Part shown: piece after piece, positions 34,685-43,878 of the stretch
How positions within the stretch are numbered: position 1 is the stretch's first letter
Layout of the letters: each line of letters starts with the position of its first letter
Origin: Advenella sp048381675
GTDB taxonomy: Bacteria > Pseudomonadota > Gammaproteobacteria > Burkholderiales > Burkholderiaceae_B
DNA: 64,000 nucleotides
Direction: 5' to 3'
Assembly (NCBI RefSeq): GCF_048381675.1
Contig: NZ_JBLWIS010000001.1
Location: 186,001 to 250,000, forward strand
Program-made: the position numbers and the translations under genes
The notes under the pieces: generated by a model
Told to the model about the DNA's origin: nothing
Seen by the model: the letters and a program-made list of their open reading frames with translations, nothing else
Database searches by the model: none

Positions 34685-36379
34685 ATGCATACGCCAGTTA
34701 CTGTTCCGCGTAAGTCCCTGTATCACGAGTATACGGTTTACCCGCCTGTTTTTCCTGCTGACCCTGCCCAGTCCAATGGTGTTGTGACCATTGTCGGTGG
34801 TGGTCCCATCGGCCTGGTTGCCTCGCTTATCCTGGCCAAACATGGCATTAAAAATATCGTGCTACTGTCAGAGCAACAGGTATCCGAAGGCAGCCGTGGC
34901 CTGGTTTATACCCGTCGTTCAATGGAAATCCTCAAGGTTGCCGGTGTGGCCGACCGTATCATGGAAAAGGCCTTGTCCTGGACCAGTGGCAATTCTTTTT
35001 ATCATGGCGAGCGTGTTTTCCGCATGGAAAATCCGGTTGATCCCCAAGACAGCTATCCGCCTTTGAACAACCTGCAGCAAAACTACCTGGAAACCTACTT
35101 GGTTGAAGAGGCGGCCAAGCAACCCCTGATTGAATTGCGCTGGGGCAACCATTTAACTTCTTTCTCGCAAGATGAGCACGAAGTGACCCTGGTGGTGGAT
35201 ACTCCCGAGGGTGAGTATTCTTACAAAACCCCCTGGCTGATTGCGGCTGACGGTGCCCGTTCCAGCGTGCGCCAAAGCATGGGCCTGACCATGGAAGGCA
35301 ACAGCTACGAAGGCCGTTTCGTGATTGTGGACATTCGTATCGACTTGCCTTTGCCGACCGAGCGCCTGGCCTATTTTTCACCCGACTGGAACCGTGGCAA
35401 TACTATTTTGCTACATAAGGAACCCGATAATATCTGGCGTTTTGACTACCAGTTGCCGGCCCATATTTCCAATGAAGAGGCATTGGACCTGCAAAATATT
35501 ACCAAGGCAGTCAATGCCCAGTTGAAAATGATGGGCTATGAAGGCAAGGAATGGGAGCTTGACTGGTATTCGGTGTATTCCGCCCGCGCCCTGACATTGC
35601 CCGAGTATGTGCATAACCGCATCCTGTTCGCTGGTGATTCTGCCCACATGCTGCCGATTTTTGGCGTGCGTGGTGCCAATACCGGTTTCCAGGATGTGAT
35701 GGATTTATGCTGGAAACTGGTCGCTACGATTAAAGGCTGGGGTTCATCGTATTTGCTTAATTCCTATACCAATGACCGTGTGGGTGCCGCCATGGAAATT
35801 ATTGATGAGGCAGGCAAAAGCACCCGTTTCATGGCCCCACCTACCGATGGCTTCCGCTTGCTGCGTGATGCCACGCTATCCCTTTCCCTGAAGCATGAAT
35901 TCGTCCGTCCGCTGTTTCACTGGAGAACCTCCCGTGCCCATGTGTACCGTTCTTCTCCACTTAACAGCATTGGTGATGATAACCAGGACATGATGCATGA
36001 ACTGGAAAATGGCGCACCGATGCCCAACCTCCATTTATCTGGCCAGCAGTATCTTTATGACGAGTTTGGCCTGGATTTCAATATTGTCTGTTTTGGCAAC
36101 GAGGCAAGCCTGCCCGGGTCATTGCAAAAAGAAGTCGATGATCTCAAGAGCCAGGGTGTGCCGGTCAAACTGATTGTTTTATCCTCTGAAAATACGGCAA
36201 CTGCCGGTGCTGACAAAACCTTCAAGGTAGATGCCGGGTTGTTGCAAACTCGTTATGGCGCGAGCCAGGGCCAGGTTTATCTGGTTCGTCCCGATCATCA
36301 TATTTGTGGCCGCTGGAAACAATATGTGCCGGGCACCCTGGAAAATGCGTTCCAGAAATTCATTAAAAAATCTGCCTGA
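34685..36379 (+). CDS. FAD-dependent aromatic hydroxylase
   Basis: Single-component flavin monooxygenase of the phenol/3-hydroxyphenylpropionate hydroxylase type, expected to add a hydroxyl to a phenolic ring with NAD(P)H and oxygen. The ATG at 34685 has CTGGAGA just ahead; 564 residues. Dinucleotide-binding IVGGGPIGLVASLILAKHG (about 35-53), a DG motif AADGARSSVRQSMG, and the FAD-ribityl motif FAGDSAHMLPIFGVRGANTGFQD are intact; the C-terminal 150 residues resemble the thioredoxin-like domain of this family. No ring-cleavage enzyme is nearby, so the substrate is unknown. DUF2783 and a Bug protein follow. Confidence 0.87.
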   Translation: MHTPVTVPRKSLYHEYTVYPPVFPADPAQSNGVVTIVGGGPIGLVASLILAKHGIKNIVLLSEQQVSEGSRGLVYTRRSMEILKVAGVADRIMEKALSWTSGNSFYHGERVFRMENPVDPQDSYPPLNNLQQNYLETYLVEEAAKQPLIELRWGNHLTSFSQDEHEVTLVVDTPEGEYSYKTPWLIAADGARSSVRQSMGLTMEGNSYEGRFVIVDIRIDLPLPTERLAYFSPDWNRGNTILLHKEPDNIWRFDYQLPAHISNEEALDLQNITKAVNAQLKMMGYEGKEWELDWYSVYSARALTLPEYVHNRILFAGDSAHMLPIFGVRGANTGFQDVMDLCWKLVATIKGWGSSYLLNSYTNDRVGAAMEIIDEAGKSTRFMAPPTDGFRLLRDATLSLSLKHEFVRPLFHWRTSRAHVYRSSPLNSIGDDNQDMMHELENGAPMPNLHLSGQQYLYDEFGLDFNIVCFGNEASLPGSLQKEVDDLKSQGVPVKLIVLSSENTATAGADKTFKVDAGLLQTRYGASQGQVYLVRPDHHICGRWKQYVPGTLENAFQKFIKKSA

Positions 36380-36392
36380 GGAGTAATGAAAA

Positions 36393-36575
36393 ATGAGTAT
36401 TGATGTCCAGAGCCTTGAGAAGGTCTACGATAGCCTGTCATTTGCGATTGACAAATTGCCCGAGGAAAAACGCAGCCTGTTCCTGACCAAGCTGGTTTTG
36501 TTGTTAAGCAATGAAATTGCAGATGCAGAAAAAATCTGTCGTCTCGTTAATGATGCGGCCACGTTTGAAAACTAG
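36393..36575 (+). CDS. DUF2783-like small protein
   Basis: 60-residue acidic, helical protein (LEKVYDSLSFAIDKL and FLTKLVLLLSNEI). It resembles DUF2783 proteins found next to flavin hydroxylases in Burkholderiales; that recollection is the basis of the name. It starts 13 bp after the hydroxylase with GAGG ahead of its ATG, so the two are translated from one message. Its function is not known; a partner or stabiliser of the hydroxylase is a guess. Confidence 0.72.
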   Translation: MSIDVQSLEKVYDSLSFAIDKLPEEKRSLFLTKLVLLLSNEIADAEKICRLVNDAATFEN

Positions 36576-36601
36576 TTGTTTTTAGCTTTTGGTTTGTACC
36601 G

Positions 36602-36627
36602 GGGTAAGGCATGAAAGTGCCTTGCCC
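36602..36627 (+). terminator. Hairpin after the hydroxylase-DUF2783 pair
   Basis: GGGTAAGGCA (36602-36611) pairs with TGCCTTGCCC (36618-36627) with one G-T wobble and a six-base loop. Only TTT follows, so termination may be partial. Confidence 0.5.
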
Positions 36628-36727
36628 TTTGGTGTTTGCAGTGTTTAAGCATTTATTTTAATCTGATTGCGTACCTGAAATACTGAGGCAGGTAACGCAA
36701 GCATAGTAACTGGAAGGAGATAAAACC

Positions 36728-37693
36728 ATGATCAAGTCAATTAACAAGTTGTTGCTGGTAGCGGCGTTGGGGGTTTCAGGGGGCGCTCAGGCGGCCTGGC
36801 CTGAACAGCCCATTCGCTGGGTGGTACCCTATCCGGCCGGGGGTGGTACCGATGTAATTGCCCGTACGGTTGCCATGAATCTTGAAAAGCATCTGGGCAA
36901 GCCGCTAGTGATTGAAAACCGTCCCGGTGGCGGTACCAGTATTGGTGCAACGGCAGTCGCCAACGCTGATCCTAACGGTTATGTTTTGGGTACTGCAGAC
37001 TCAGGTACTTTGGCGTTCAACCCATCGCTGTACAAGCAATTAACTTACGATCCTGCCAAATTTACCTATCTGGGTGGCCTGGCCCGTTTTCCGCTGGTAT
37101 TGGCCGTTCCAGCCAATTCCCCTTACCAGAAACTGGAAGACTTGCTCGAGGCGGCCCGCAAGGAACCCGGTAAAATGTCGGCCAGTTCGGCTGGCGCCGG
37201 TTCTCCGCACCACTTGGCGCTAGAGCGCTTCAAACAGCTGACCAATACGGATATCCTGCATGTTCCATACAGGGGCGCTGCACCGGCATTACAAGATTTG
37301 ATTGGTGGGCGGGTAGATTTGATGTTTGCCGACCTGGGCTCTGGTTTGCCTAATATCCAGGCCGGTAAGGTGCGTGTACTGGCTGTGGCGGTACCCGAGC
37401 GCTTGTCTAATGTGTTGCCTGATATTCCTACCATGCAAGAAGCGGGTGTGAATGATTTTGTGGCCTATGCATGGCAAGGTCTGGTTGGCCCTGCCGGTTT
37501 GCCGCAGGAAGTGGTTGATAAGGTGTCTGCTGATTTGTTGGCCACTCTTGCAGATCCGGAAGTACTCAAGAAGGTTAACGCCATGGGTATTGAAGCTATG
37601 CCCATGACGGCAGAGGCGTTCAAGGCTTACTCTGACAAAGAGCGTGAAGATTGGGCCAAAGTGATCAAGGCAGGTAATATTACGCTGGATTAA
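36728..37693 (+). CDS. Bug/TctC-family periplasmic binding protein
   Basis: 321-residue solute receptor with a signal peptide (cleavage after AQA, about residue 22). PIRWVVPYPAGGGTDVIART, ENRPGGGTSIGATAVA and HVPYRGAAPALQDLIGGRVDLMF are diagnostic of the Bug family greatly expanded in Bordetella and relatives. These bind carboxylates; no TctA/TctB membrane subunits are nearby, so it is an orphan receptor. Its position behind the hydroxylase suggests, but does not show, an aromatic acid ligand. Confidence 0.93.
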   Translation: MIKSINKLLLVAALGVSGGAQAAWPEQPIRWVVPYPAGGGTDVIARTVAMNLEKHLGKPLVIENRPGGGTSIGATAVANADPNGYVLGTADSGTLAFNPSLYKQLTYDPAKFTYLGGLARFPLVLAVPANSPYQKLEDLLEAARKEPGKMSASSAGAGSPHHLALERFKQLTNTDILHVPYRGAAPALQDLIGGRVDLMFADLGSGLPNIQAGKVRVLAVAVPERLSNVLPDIPTMQEAGVNDFVAYAWQGLVGPAGLPQEVVDKVSADLLATLADPEVLKKVNAMGIEAMPMTAEAFKAYSDKEREDWAKVIKAGNITLD

Positions 37694-37747
37694 TAGGTTT
37701 CTGGTGCTGCCCGTATGAAGCGGGCAGTAAAGCCTGAAGGCACACAG

Positions 37748-37785
37748 AAAAAAGCCCCTGGAAATTTAATTCCAGGGGCTTTTTC
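37748..37785. terminator. Bidirectional terminator between the Bug gene and rne
   Basis: 37749-37763 and 37770-37784 form a perfect 15-bp stem (AAAAAGCCCCTGGAA with its complement) and a six-base loop, with A and T runs at the two ends, so it serves both convergent genes. Confidence 0.93.
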
Positions 37786-37809
37786 ATGCAATTGAACATC
37801 TAGGGAAAC

Positions 37810-40800
37810 TTATTTTTTGGTTTCCACGATTTCCAAAGGTGCTTCTTCTATTTTATGTGCAGTTTTGCGGGTACGTCCCAGTTTGGGTTGGGGCTGTTCC
37901 ACTTGCTGTACCAGGCTTGCTTTGGTTTCAATCCACTGCATGCCGGTGCTGGAGGCAATTTCCTTGATTGAAGCGGGAGCATTGGCAGTAGCTGCCGGCG
38001 CCACGAATTCAATAGCGGTGCTCGTAGCGGTGTCGGTTACTGTTTCGTTTTCAGCAACAACTGCAGGGCTTGCTTCAGTTTCAGTGCTTGTTTCCACGAC
38101 GGTTACCGATGCACTTTCAGTGCTTTCGGCAGGGGGTACTTCTGCGGGCGCAGGCTGAGAAACCGCATCGCTTATTGCTACGGTCTCTGCGACTGCAGCA
38201 ACAGTGCTGGAGAGGCTGCTTTCGGCCGATTCGGCAGGCTGCTCACTGGCTGTGGCTGCTACATCGGTCGTGACAGGTGCCGGCTCGGCTGTAACAGTTT
38301 CAACTACCTCTGCCTTGACAGCGGGTGCCGGTTCCAATGCGGTGGATGTTGCGGACTCTGCCTCAATAGCCGGTGCGATGGCAACCGGTTCTGCCTGCTG
38401 GGCAGGCGCTTCTGCTTCAATGGCAACGGCAGGGGTTACCTGAGTCGCTGTTTCTGCTGTAACCGTTTTGTCCTGTGCTTCTTCAGCTTTGGGGCTTGTA
38501 GCGGCTTCTGCTGCAGCTTGAGTCAGGTTGTTTGCTTCAGCCAGCAGAACCTCGTTGGGCACAAAGGCAGCGGGTCCTGATGTGCTTTCTGTGGTTCCTT
38601 GTTCATCGGCCGGACGGCGTGTGCGACGGCTGCGGCGGCGTGGGCGGCGACGTTTGTTCGGATCCAGGGCTTCACCGGTTTCCTCATCGAATGCGACTGT
38701 GCCTTCCGCCTGGTCTTCATTGGCAAGATCTTCTGCCACTTCGGTAGCGGGCAGGGTTGCCATAGTGGCTACCACTGCAGTTGTCACGGTTTTGGCACTT
38801 GTGTCGCCTGTTTCCTGTGCGGTATCCGGTTCGGCTTTGACGCGCGCAGGGCGTTGTTTGGCCGGTGCTTCAGCGGAAGCGTTTTCAATATTGCCATTTT
38901 CCTGGATCAGGTTCTGTTCATTGCTATCGGCCGTGTTTTCCCGGCGGTTGCGGGGGCGGCTGCGACGACTGCGTGAACGTGAACCGCTATCTTCGGCAGA
39001 CTGGGTAGCATCGGTGTCGGTAACGGCCTCTATTGGCGCAGCTTTGGCTTCGCGTTCTTTGTTGCGATTATCCTGGGCACGGGGTTTGGCTGTACGCGGA
39101 TTACGACGTTTTTCCTCGTCGGTCTCAGTCGTTGTTTCTGGTCGTTTTTCAGTGCCACGGCGGTTGCGGCCGGTGCCGCGTTCGTTACGCTGGCCGGTTT
39201 TTGCACGGTTTGCCTGACGTGGTTTTTCTTCCTGTTGCACTTCGGTTTCAGGGGCAGCGGCTTTTTCTCCGGCAAACCAGCTGAGCAGGCGCTTGAACAA
39301 GCCGGGTTGCGGCGTGGTCAATGGTTCTGTTTTGGGGGCAGGAACGACGGGGGCGGGCTGGTCACGGGAAATGCTCTTGACCAGGGCTTCGGGGCGTTCG
39401 TTCTGAACCGCTTTTTCAGTACTGGACTCCCAGGTCACGATGGTGCTGGGCTGTTCAATCAGATCAATGCTGGTTTTGGGTTCATCAAGGCGATTGTCAT
39501 CATAACGAATGCGTTCGATATGATGATGAGGAGTTTCCAGATGCTTGTTGGGAATAAGTACCACGTTGATTTTAAGGCGGGATTCCATTTTGACAATGTC
39601 GGACCGCTTTTCATTCATCAGGTAAGTGGCCACTTCTACGGGCAACTGTACATGCAGGGCCGCCGTGTTGTCTTTCATGGCTTCTTCCTGCAGCAGGCGC
39701 AGGATGTTCAGGGCACTGGATTCAACGTCACGGATAACGCCCGTGCCGTTACAGCGCGGGCAGGTAATGTGTGAGCCTTCGTTAAGCGAGGGGCGCAGGC
39801 GCTGGCGTGACAGTTCCATAAGGCCAAAACGCGAGATTTTGCCCATTTGGACACGTGCACGGTCAAAGTGCAGGGCGTCACGCAGTTTCTGTTCAATCGC
39901 ACGCTGGTTTTTGCTGTCTTCCATATCGATGAAATCGATAACGATCAAGCCACCCAGGTCGCGCAGGCGTAGCTGGCGGGCGGCTTCTTCAGCGGCTTCA
40001 AGGTTGGTGCGCAGTGCGGTTTCCTCGATGTCGGTGCCGCGTGTGGAGCGTGCTGAGTTGACGTCGATGGCCACCAGGGCTTCGGTATGGTCGATCACAA
40101 TCGCGCCACCGGATGGCAGCTGAACCGTACGGGAGTAGGCGGTTTCGATCTGGTGCTCGATCTGGAAGCGGGAGAACAGGGGGATATCGTCACGGTAGCG
40201 CTTGACGCGGTTCACGTTATCGGGCATGACGTCTTTCATGAAGGCGACAGCCTGTTCGGTAATCGCATCGGTGTCGATGAGGATTTCGCTGATGTCGGGC
40301 GAGAAATAGTCACGGATGGCGCGGATGACCAGGCTGGATTCCTGGTAAATCAGGACGGGTGCGGGATATTCTTTGGCGGCTGAATCAATGGCATTCCACA
40401 GTTGCAGCAGGTATTTCAGGTCCCATTCCAATTCAGGAACGGAGCGGCCAATACCGGCGGTGCGGGCGATCATGCTCATGCCGGCTGGCAGGTCAAGCTG
40501 GTCCATGGCTTCGCGCAGTTCCTGGCGCTCTTCACCTTCAATGCGGCGTGAAACGCCACCACCACGAGGGTTGTTGGGCATTAAAACCAGATAACGGCCA
40601 GCCAGTGAAATAAAGGTGGTCAGGGCGGCCCCTTTGTTGCCGCGCTCTTCTTTTTCAACCTGGATGATGAGTTCCTGGCCTTCGCTTAGCGCATCTTGAA
40701 TCCGGGCGCCCCGGACATCGACGCCTTCCTTGAAGTAGCTGCGGGCTACTTCCTTGAATGGCAGGAAACCGTGACGGTCATGGCCATAGTTGACAAAGCA

Positions 40801-40965
40801 GGCCTCAAGTCCGGGCTCGATTCGGGTGATCACGGCTTTGTAAATGCTGCCTTTGCGTTGCTCCCGGCCTGCCGTTTCGATGTCGATGTCGATAAGTTTT
40901 TGCCCATCTACAATCGCGACGCGTAGTTCTTCTTGGTGCGTCGCATTAAATAACATGCGTTTCAT
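37810..40965 (-). CDS. rne: Ribonuclease E
   Basis: Endoribonuclease that starts mRNA decay and matures rRNA and tRNA; scaffold of the degradosome. 1051 residues. The N-terminal half is catalytic: S1 domain (about 35-120), 5-prime sensor and DNase I-like part with VAIDVNSARS and GGLIVIDFIDM, and zinc-link CPRCNGTGV (about 405). After residue 530 the protein is low in complexity: Arg-rich blocks (RGTGRNRRGTEKR, RRRPRRRSRRTRR) fit for RNA binding, then a long Ala/Glu/Thr/Val-rich tail ending in MQWIETKASL and a basic patch. A structured 5-prime leader (about 41190-41340) lies upstream. Confidence 0.96.
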   Translation of the reverse strand: MKRMLFNATHQEELRVAIVDGQKLIDIDIETAGREQRKGSIYKAVITRIEPGLEACFVNYGHDRHGFLPFKEVARSYFKEGVDVRGARIQDALSEGQELIIQVEKEERGNKGAALTTFISLAGRYLVLMPNNPRGGGVSRRIEGEERQELREAMDQLDLPAGMSMIARTAGIGRSVPELEWDLKYLLQLWNAIDSAAKEYPAPVLIYQESSLVIRAIRDYFSPDISEILIDTDAITEQAVAFMKDVMPDNVNRVKRYRDDIPLFSRFQIEHQIETAYSRTVQLPSGGAIVIDHTEALVAIDVNSARSTRGTDIEETALRTNLEAAEEAARQLRLRDLGGLIVIDFIDMEDSKNQRAIEQKLRDALHFDRARVQMGKISRFGLMELSRQRLRPSLNEGSHITCPRCNGTGVIRDVESSALNILRLLQEEAMKDNTAALHVQLPVEVATYLMNEKRSDIVKMESRLKINVVLIPNKHLETPHHHIERIRYDDNRLDEPKTSIDLIEQPSTIVTWESSTEKAVQNERPEALVKSISRDQPAPVVPAPKTEPLTTPQPGLFKRLLSWFAGEKAAAPETEVQQEEKPRQANRAKTGQRNERGTGRNRRGTEKRPETTTETDEEKRRNPRTAKPRAQDNRNKEREAKAAPIEAVTDTDATQSAEDSGSRSRSRRSRPRNRRENTADSNEQNLIQENGNIENASAEAPAKQRPARVKAEPDTAQETGDTSAKTVTTAVVATMATLPATEVAEDLANEDQAEGTVAFDEETGEALDPNKRRRPRRRSRRTRRPADEQGTTESTSGPAAFVPNEVLLAEANNLTQAAAEAATSPKAEEAQDKTVTAETATQVTPAVAIEAEAPAQQAEPVAIAPAIEAESATSTALEPAPAVKAEVVETVTAEPAPVTTDVAATASEQPAESAESSLSSTVAAVAETVAISDAVSQPAPAEVPPAESTESASVTVVETSTETEASPAVVAENETVTDTATSTAIEFVAPAATANAPASIKEIASSTGMQWIETKASLVQQVEQPQPKLGRTRKTAHKIEEAPLEIVETKK

Positions 40966-41507
40966 TTAAGGTATTCTCCGTTTAACTAATGCAACGGACA
41001 TCGTATGCATTAACCACAGAGCTACTTGGGTGCGAATGAAAGGGCAAAATGAACGCGCGCGGGTTACCCGCGCATGTATACGCTTGTTTGACAGGTGCGG
41101 TTCCTTGGTTTGAATCAGGACAGGACCCAGTCTGCAGATAATTGATATTTATTGATAAATTCAATTTTTTATTAACTTCTGTGTATATGCCAGACGGCGC
41201 CTAGACAATGCCAGTCTGGAATAAAAATTAGGCGTTTTTTATTCATTCATTCGTACAGCAAACGGGCCAAGAGGCTTTTTTGTGGGCAGATGATTTTCCT
41301 GCCGCATTGACAACAAAACAGTGAGCGTTGCCCGTTTGGTGACCAGTAACTCTGAAGCGGGTGAGAAATACAGGTACGGCTGTTTGATAGTAGCAGTACA
41401 ATGTGATTTTAACGATTTGGCGGAAACAGCATTTTTTTTGCTTCTCTACGCCAAACCTTCCCACGCCATTCTTCATATGGTGAGGGAATTATAGAGCTCT
41501 TTTGTGT
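40966..41507. other. Divergent intergenic region rne/rluC
   Basis: 542 bp with no credible gene. It includes the presumed long rne leader with several inverted repeats and the rluC promoter region. No tRNA or known riboswitch was recognised. Confidence 0.6.
41190..41338 (-). ncRNA. Candidate structured 5-prime leader of rne
   Basis: Inverted pairs: CCAGAC (41190-41195)/GTCTGG (41214-41219); CGCCTA (41198-41203)/TAGGCG (41229-41234), which overlaps the first; and CAAACGGGC (41259-41267)/GCCCGTTTG (41330-41338) enclosing GGCAG/CTGCC. They lie 225-375 bases ahead of the rne start. In Enterobacteria a long structured rne leader mediates autoregulation by RNase E; the same role here is inferred. 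Confidence 0.4.
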
Positions 41508-42464
41508 ATGTGGAAACAAACTTCTGATAATAATTCATCTTTTTCTGTAAGAGTGGTCAAGATTGATGTCGATTCTGAGGATCAGCGCATCGATAATTTC
41601 CTGATCCGGGTGTGCAAAGGAGTGCCCAAAAGCCATCTTTACAAGGCGATTCGCAGTGGACAGGTCAGGGTTAACAAAGGCCGGGTCCAGGCCGAGTACC
41701 GCTTGCAAGTGGGTGACCAGGTGCGTATCCCGCCCTTGCGTACGGCCGAGCCTGATGCGCCACGTAAAGTACCGGGGGCAGAGTTCCCCGTGGTTTATGA
41801 AGATGATGCCTTGCTGGTTATTGACAAGCCTGCTGGTGTGGCGGTGCATGGGGGTAGCGGGGTATCATTCGGGGTGATCGAACAGTTGCGTTCAGCCCGT
41901 CCTGAAGCCCGCTTTCTGGAATTGGCGCACCGCCTCGACAAGGAAACCTCGGGGTTGCTGATGATTGCCAAAAAGCGCACGGCCCTGGTTGCCTTGCATG
42001 AAATCATGCGAGAGTCGAAAGGGCGCAAGCAGTACCTTGCCCTGGTGTGCGGCGATTGGGTCAATGATCGGCAGCATGTAAAATTACCCTTGACCAAATA
42101 TCTTACGCCAGACGGAGAACGCCGGGTTCGGGTGGATAAAGAAGGGCGCTTTGCGCATACGATTGTCACGTGCGTGCAACGGTTCGGTAAATATACTTTG
42201 GTAGGGGCTGAGCTGCGAACCGGGCGTACTCACCAGATCAGGGTGCATCTTGCATCCAGCGGTTTCCCGATTGTTGGTGATGAAAAATATGGCAAGGACG
42301 AGGTTCGCGAGTATTTTGCCCGGCAGGGTTTCAATCGCATGTTTTTGCATGCGCACCGCCTTCAGGTGCCTCATCCCATCAGTGGTGAAATCATGGAGTT
42401 TGAGGCGCCGTTGCCTGCAGCTTGCCTGCATGTCCTGAAAAAGCTTGAAGCACAGCAGATATAA
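41508..42464 (+). CDS. rluC: 23S rRNA pseudouridine synthase RluC
   Basis: Makes pseudouridines 955, 2504 and 2580 in 23S rRNA (E. coli numbering). The S4 domain (RIDNFLIRVCKGVPKSHLYKAIRSG) is followed by the RluA-type core with catalytic Asp in LAHRLDKETSGLL and GRTHQIRVHLA. The ATG at 41508 is preferred over TTG at 41502, giving 318 residues. rluC diverging from rne is a conserved arrangement in proteobacteria, which favours RluC over RluD. Confidence 0.94.
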   Translation: MWKQTSDNNSSFSVRVVKIDVDSEDQRIDNFLIRVCKGVPKSHLYKAIRSGQVRVNKGRVQAEYRLQVGDQVRIPPLRTAEPDAPRKVPGAEFPVVYEDDALLVIDKPAGVAVHGGSGVSFGVIEQLRSARPEARFLELAHRLDKETSGLLMIAKKRTALVALHEIMRESKGRKQYLALVCGDWVNDRQHVKLPLTKYLTPDGERRVRVDKEGRFAHTIVTCVQRFGKYTLVGAELRTGRTHQIRVHLASSGFPIVGDEKYGKDEVREYFARQGFNRMFLHAHRLQVPHPISGEIMEFEAPLPAACLHVLKKLEAQQI

Positions 42465-42486
42465 TTTTTATAGGTTGGTAAATAAT

Positions 42487-43164
42487 ATGCGGTATTCATT
42501 GGTGGTATTTGATTGGGATGGAACGGTGATTGATTCAACCCAGTCTATTGTGCAGGCGATCCAGTCGGCTTGCCGGGACTTGGGGCTTGAGGTTCCGTCT
42601 GCTGCGCAGGCCAGGTGGGTTATTGGCCTGTCGCTTGAAAGCGCCCTGTATAAGGTAGTGCCAACCCTGACGGCCGAACTCTTGCCTGAATTTGTCCGTC
42701 GCTACAAGTTTCATTATTTCACCCGTGACCCGGATTTGTGCCTTTTTGACGGTATTTCGACCCTGTTTGAAGAGCTTCGTGATAATGGTGTTGCGTTGGC
42801 CGTGGCGACCGGAAAAAGCAGGGTGGGGCTTGACAGGGTACTGGAGCAGAAAAAACTGGGGCATTATTTTGCCGCTACCCGCACGGCTGATGAAACATTT
42901 AGCAAACCCCATCCCCAAATGCTCAATGAGCTTATGGAAACCCTCATGGTTCCTGCTGAAGAAACGGTCATGATCGGTGATACCTCCCATGATATCCTGA
43001 TGGCGCATAATGCCGGCGTCGAGAGCATTGCGGTTACCTATGGCGCACACAGCTTGCGTGAGCTTAATGAAAGCAAGCCCACCCGGATTGTTGATGATGT
43101 TGCCGGCCTTGCAAACTTGTTGCAAATGCATTGCAAAACCAATCGAAACCAGGTTCTGTCCTGA
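42487..43164 (+). CDS. HAD-family phosphatase, phosphoglycolate phosphatase-like
   Basis: 225 residues starting at ATG 42487, which opens with the HAD nucleophile motif VVFDWDGTVIDS. Motif II lies in AVATGKSRVG, motif III Lys in FSKPHPQML, and motif IV is MIGDTSHDILMAHNAG. It follows rluC by 22 bp as in many betaproteobacteria. The true substrate may not be phosphoglycolate. Confidence 0.88.
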   Translation: MRYSLVVFDWDGTVIDSTQSIVQAIQSACRDLGLEVPSAAQARWVIGLSLESALYKVVPTLTAELLPEFVRRYKFHYFTRDPDLCLFDGISTLFEELRDNGVALAVATGKSRVGLDRVLEQKKLGHYFAATRTADETFSKPHPQMLNELMETLMVPAEETVMIGDTSHDILMAHNAGVESIAVTYGAHSLRELNESKPTRIVDDVAGLANLLQMHCKTNRNQVLS

Positions 43165-43182
43165 GTCCTTGAGGGAAGTGAG

Positions 43183-43848
43183 ATGAAAACCTGGAAAGCC
43201 GAAAGCCTGGACCGAATCCAGCCCTTTGTTTTTATTTTGGGCCTGTTTCCGGTGGTTCGCTGGTTTTATTTGGATAGTATCGGTGGCATGACGGGCGAGC
43301 CAGCCGTTTTTTTTGCCCGCTCCAGCGGACAGTGGGCCTTGGGCATGCTGTGCCTTACGCTGGCCATTACGCCCATCCGGCAAATTCTGGGGCAGCCGGC
43401 ATTGCTGCGCTGGCGCAGAATGCTGGGCCTATATGCTTTCTTTTATGCTTTTTTGCATATGGTTACCTGGCTCTGGCAGGACCGCAAGCTTAGTTTTACG
43501 TTCATGTTCCAGGATCTGGCCGATCGGCCGTACATTTTGCTAGGTATGTTGGCTTTTGCCATCATGTGTGTACTGGCGGCTACTTCACGGCAAGCATCCA
43601 TTCGCAAATTAGGACGTAACTGGCAACGGCTGCACCGTGCCGTTTATCTGGTGGGTGTATTGGTTATTATTCATTTCTGGAAAATGCTTGAAGAAGGGCA
43701 AAGCCTGGTGCCGCCAATCGTTTTTACGCTGGTTATGTTTTTTTTGCTGCTGTGGCGGGTAGTGAATGCGCTTTTGGTGCGTCGCAAGGTGCGGTCTATT
43801 GTTGATTCGGTTGGCAGTGCGTCTGGCTCTGGCCGGCATAATAGCTAA
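43183..43848 (+). CDS. msrQ: MsrQ-like heme-binding membrane subunit
   Basis: 221-residue six-helix membrane protein of the YedZ/MsrQ family, which passes electrons to the periplasmic molybdoenzyme MsrP that repairs oxidised methionine. Heme-ligand histidines are probably those in YAFLHMVTWLW, QRLHRAVYLVG and VIIHFWKM. msrP, normally adjacent, is not here, so the partner is elsewhere or different. It starts 18 bp after the HAD gene with GAGGGAAG as ribosome site. Confidence 0.9.
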   Translation: MKTWKAESLDRIQPFVFILGLFPVVRWFYLDSIGGMTGEPAVFFARSSGQWALGMLCLTLAITPIRQILGQPALLRWRRMLGLYAFFYAFLHMVTWLWQDRKLSFTFMFQDLADRPYILLGMLAFAIMCVLAATSRQASIRKLGRNWQRLHRAVYLVGVLVIIHFWKMLEEGQSLVPPIVFTLVMFFLLLWRVVNALLVRRKVRSIVDSVGSASGSGRHNS

Positions 43849-43878
43849 AGCAAAGTTGCCGGCACTAAAGGATTTGTC

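Noticed and set aside
34117..37693. Genomic island or prophage remnant
   Set aside because: No integrase, tRNA target, direct repeats or clear base-composition shift; it may simply be variable accessory gene content.
37810..39240. Long open frames opposite the rne C-terminal coding region (for example 38528-39217 plus)
   Set aside because: They arise from the Arg- and Ala/Glu-rich low-complexity rne tail read on the other strand; no start context or family features.
40982..41476. Short minus-strand frames in the rne-rluC gap
   Set aside because: No ribosome sites or homology; they overlap the inverted repeats of the presumed leader.
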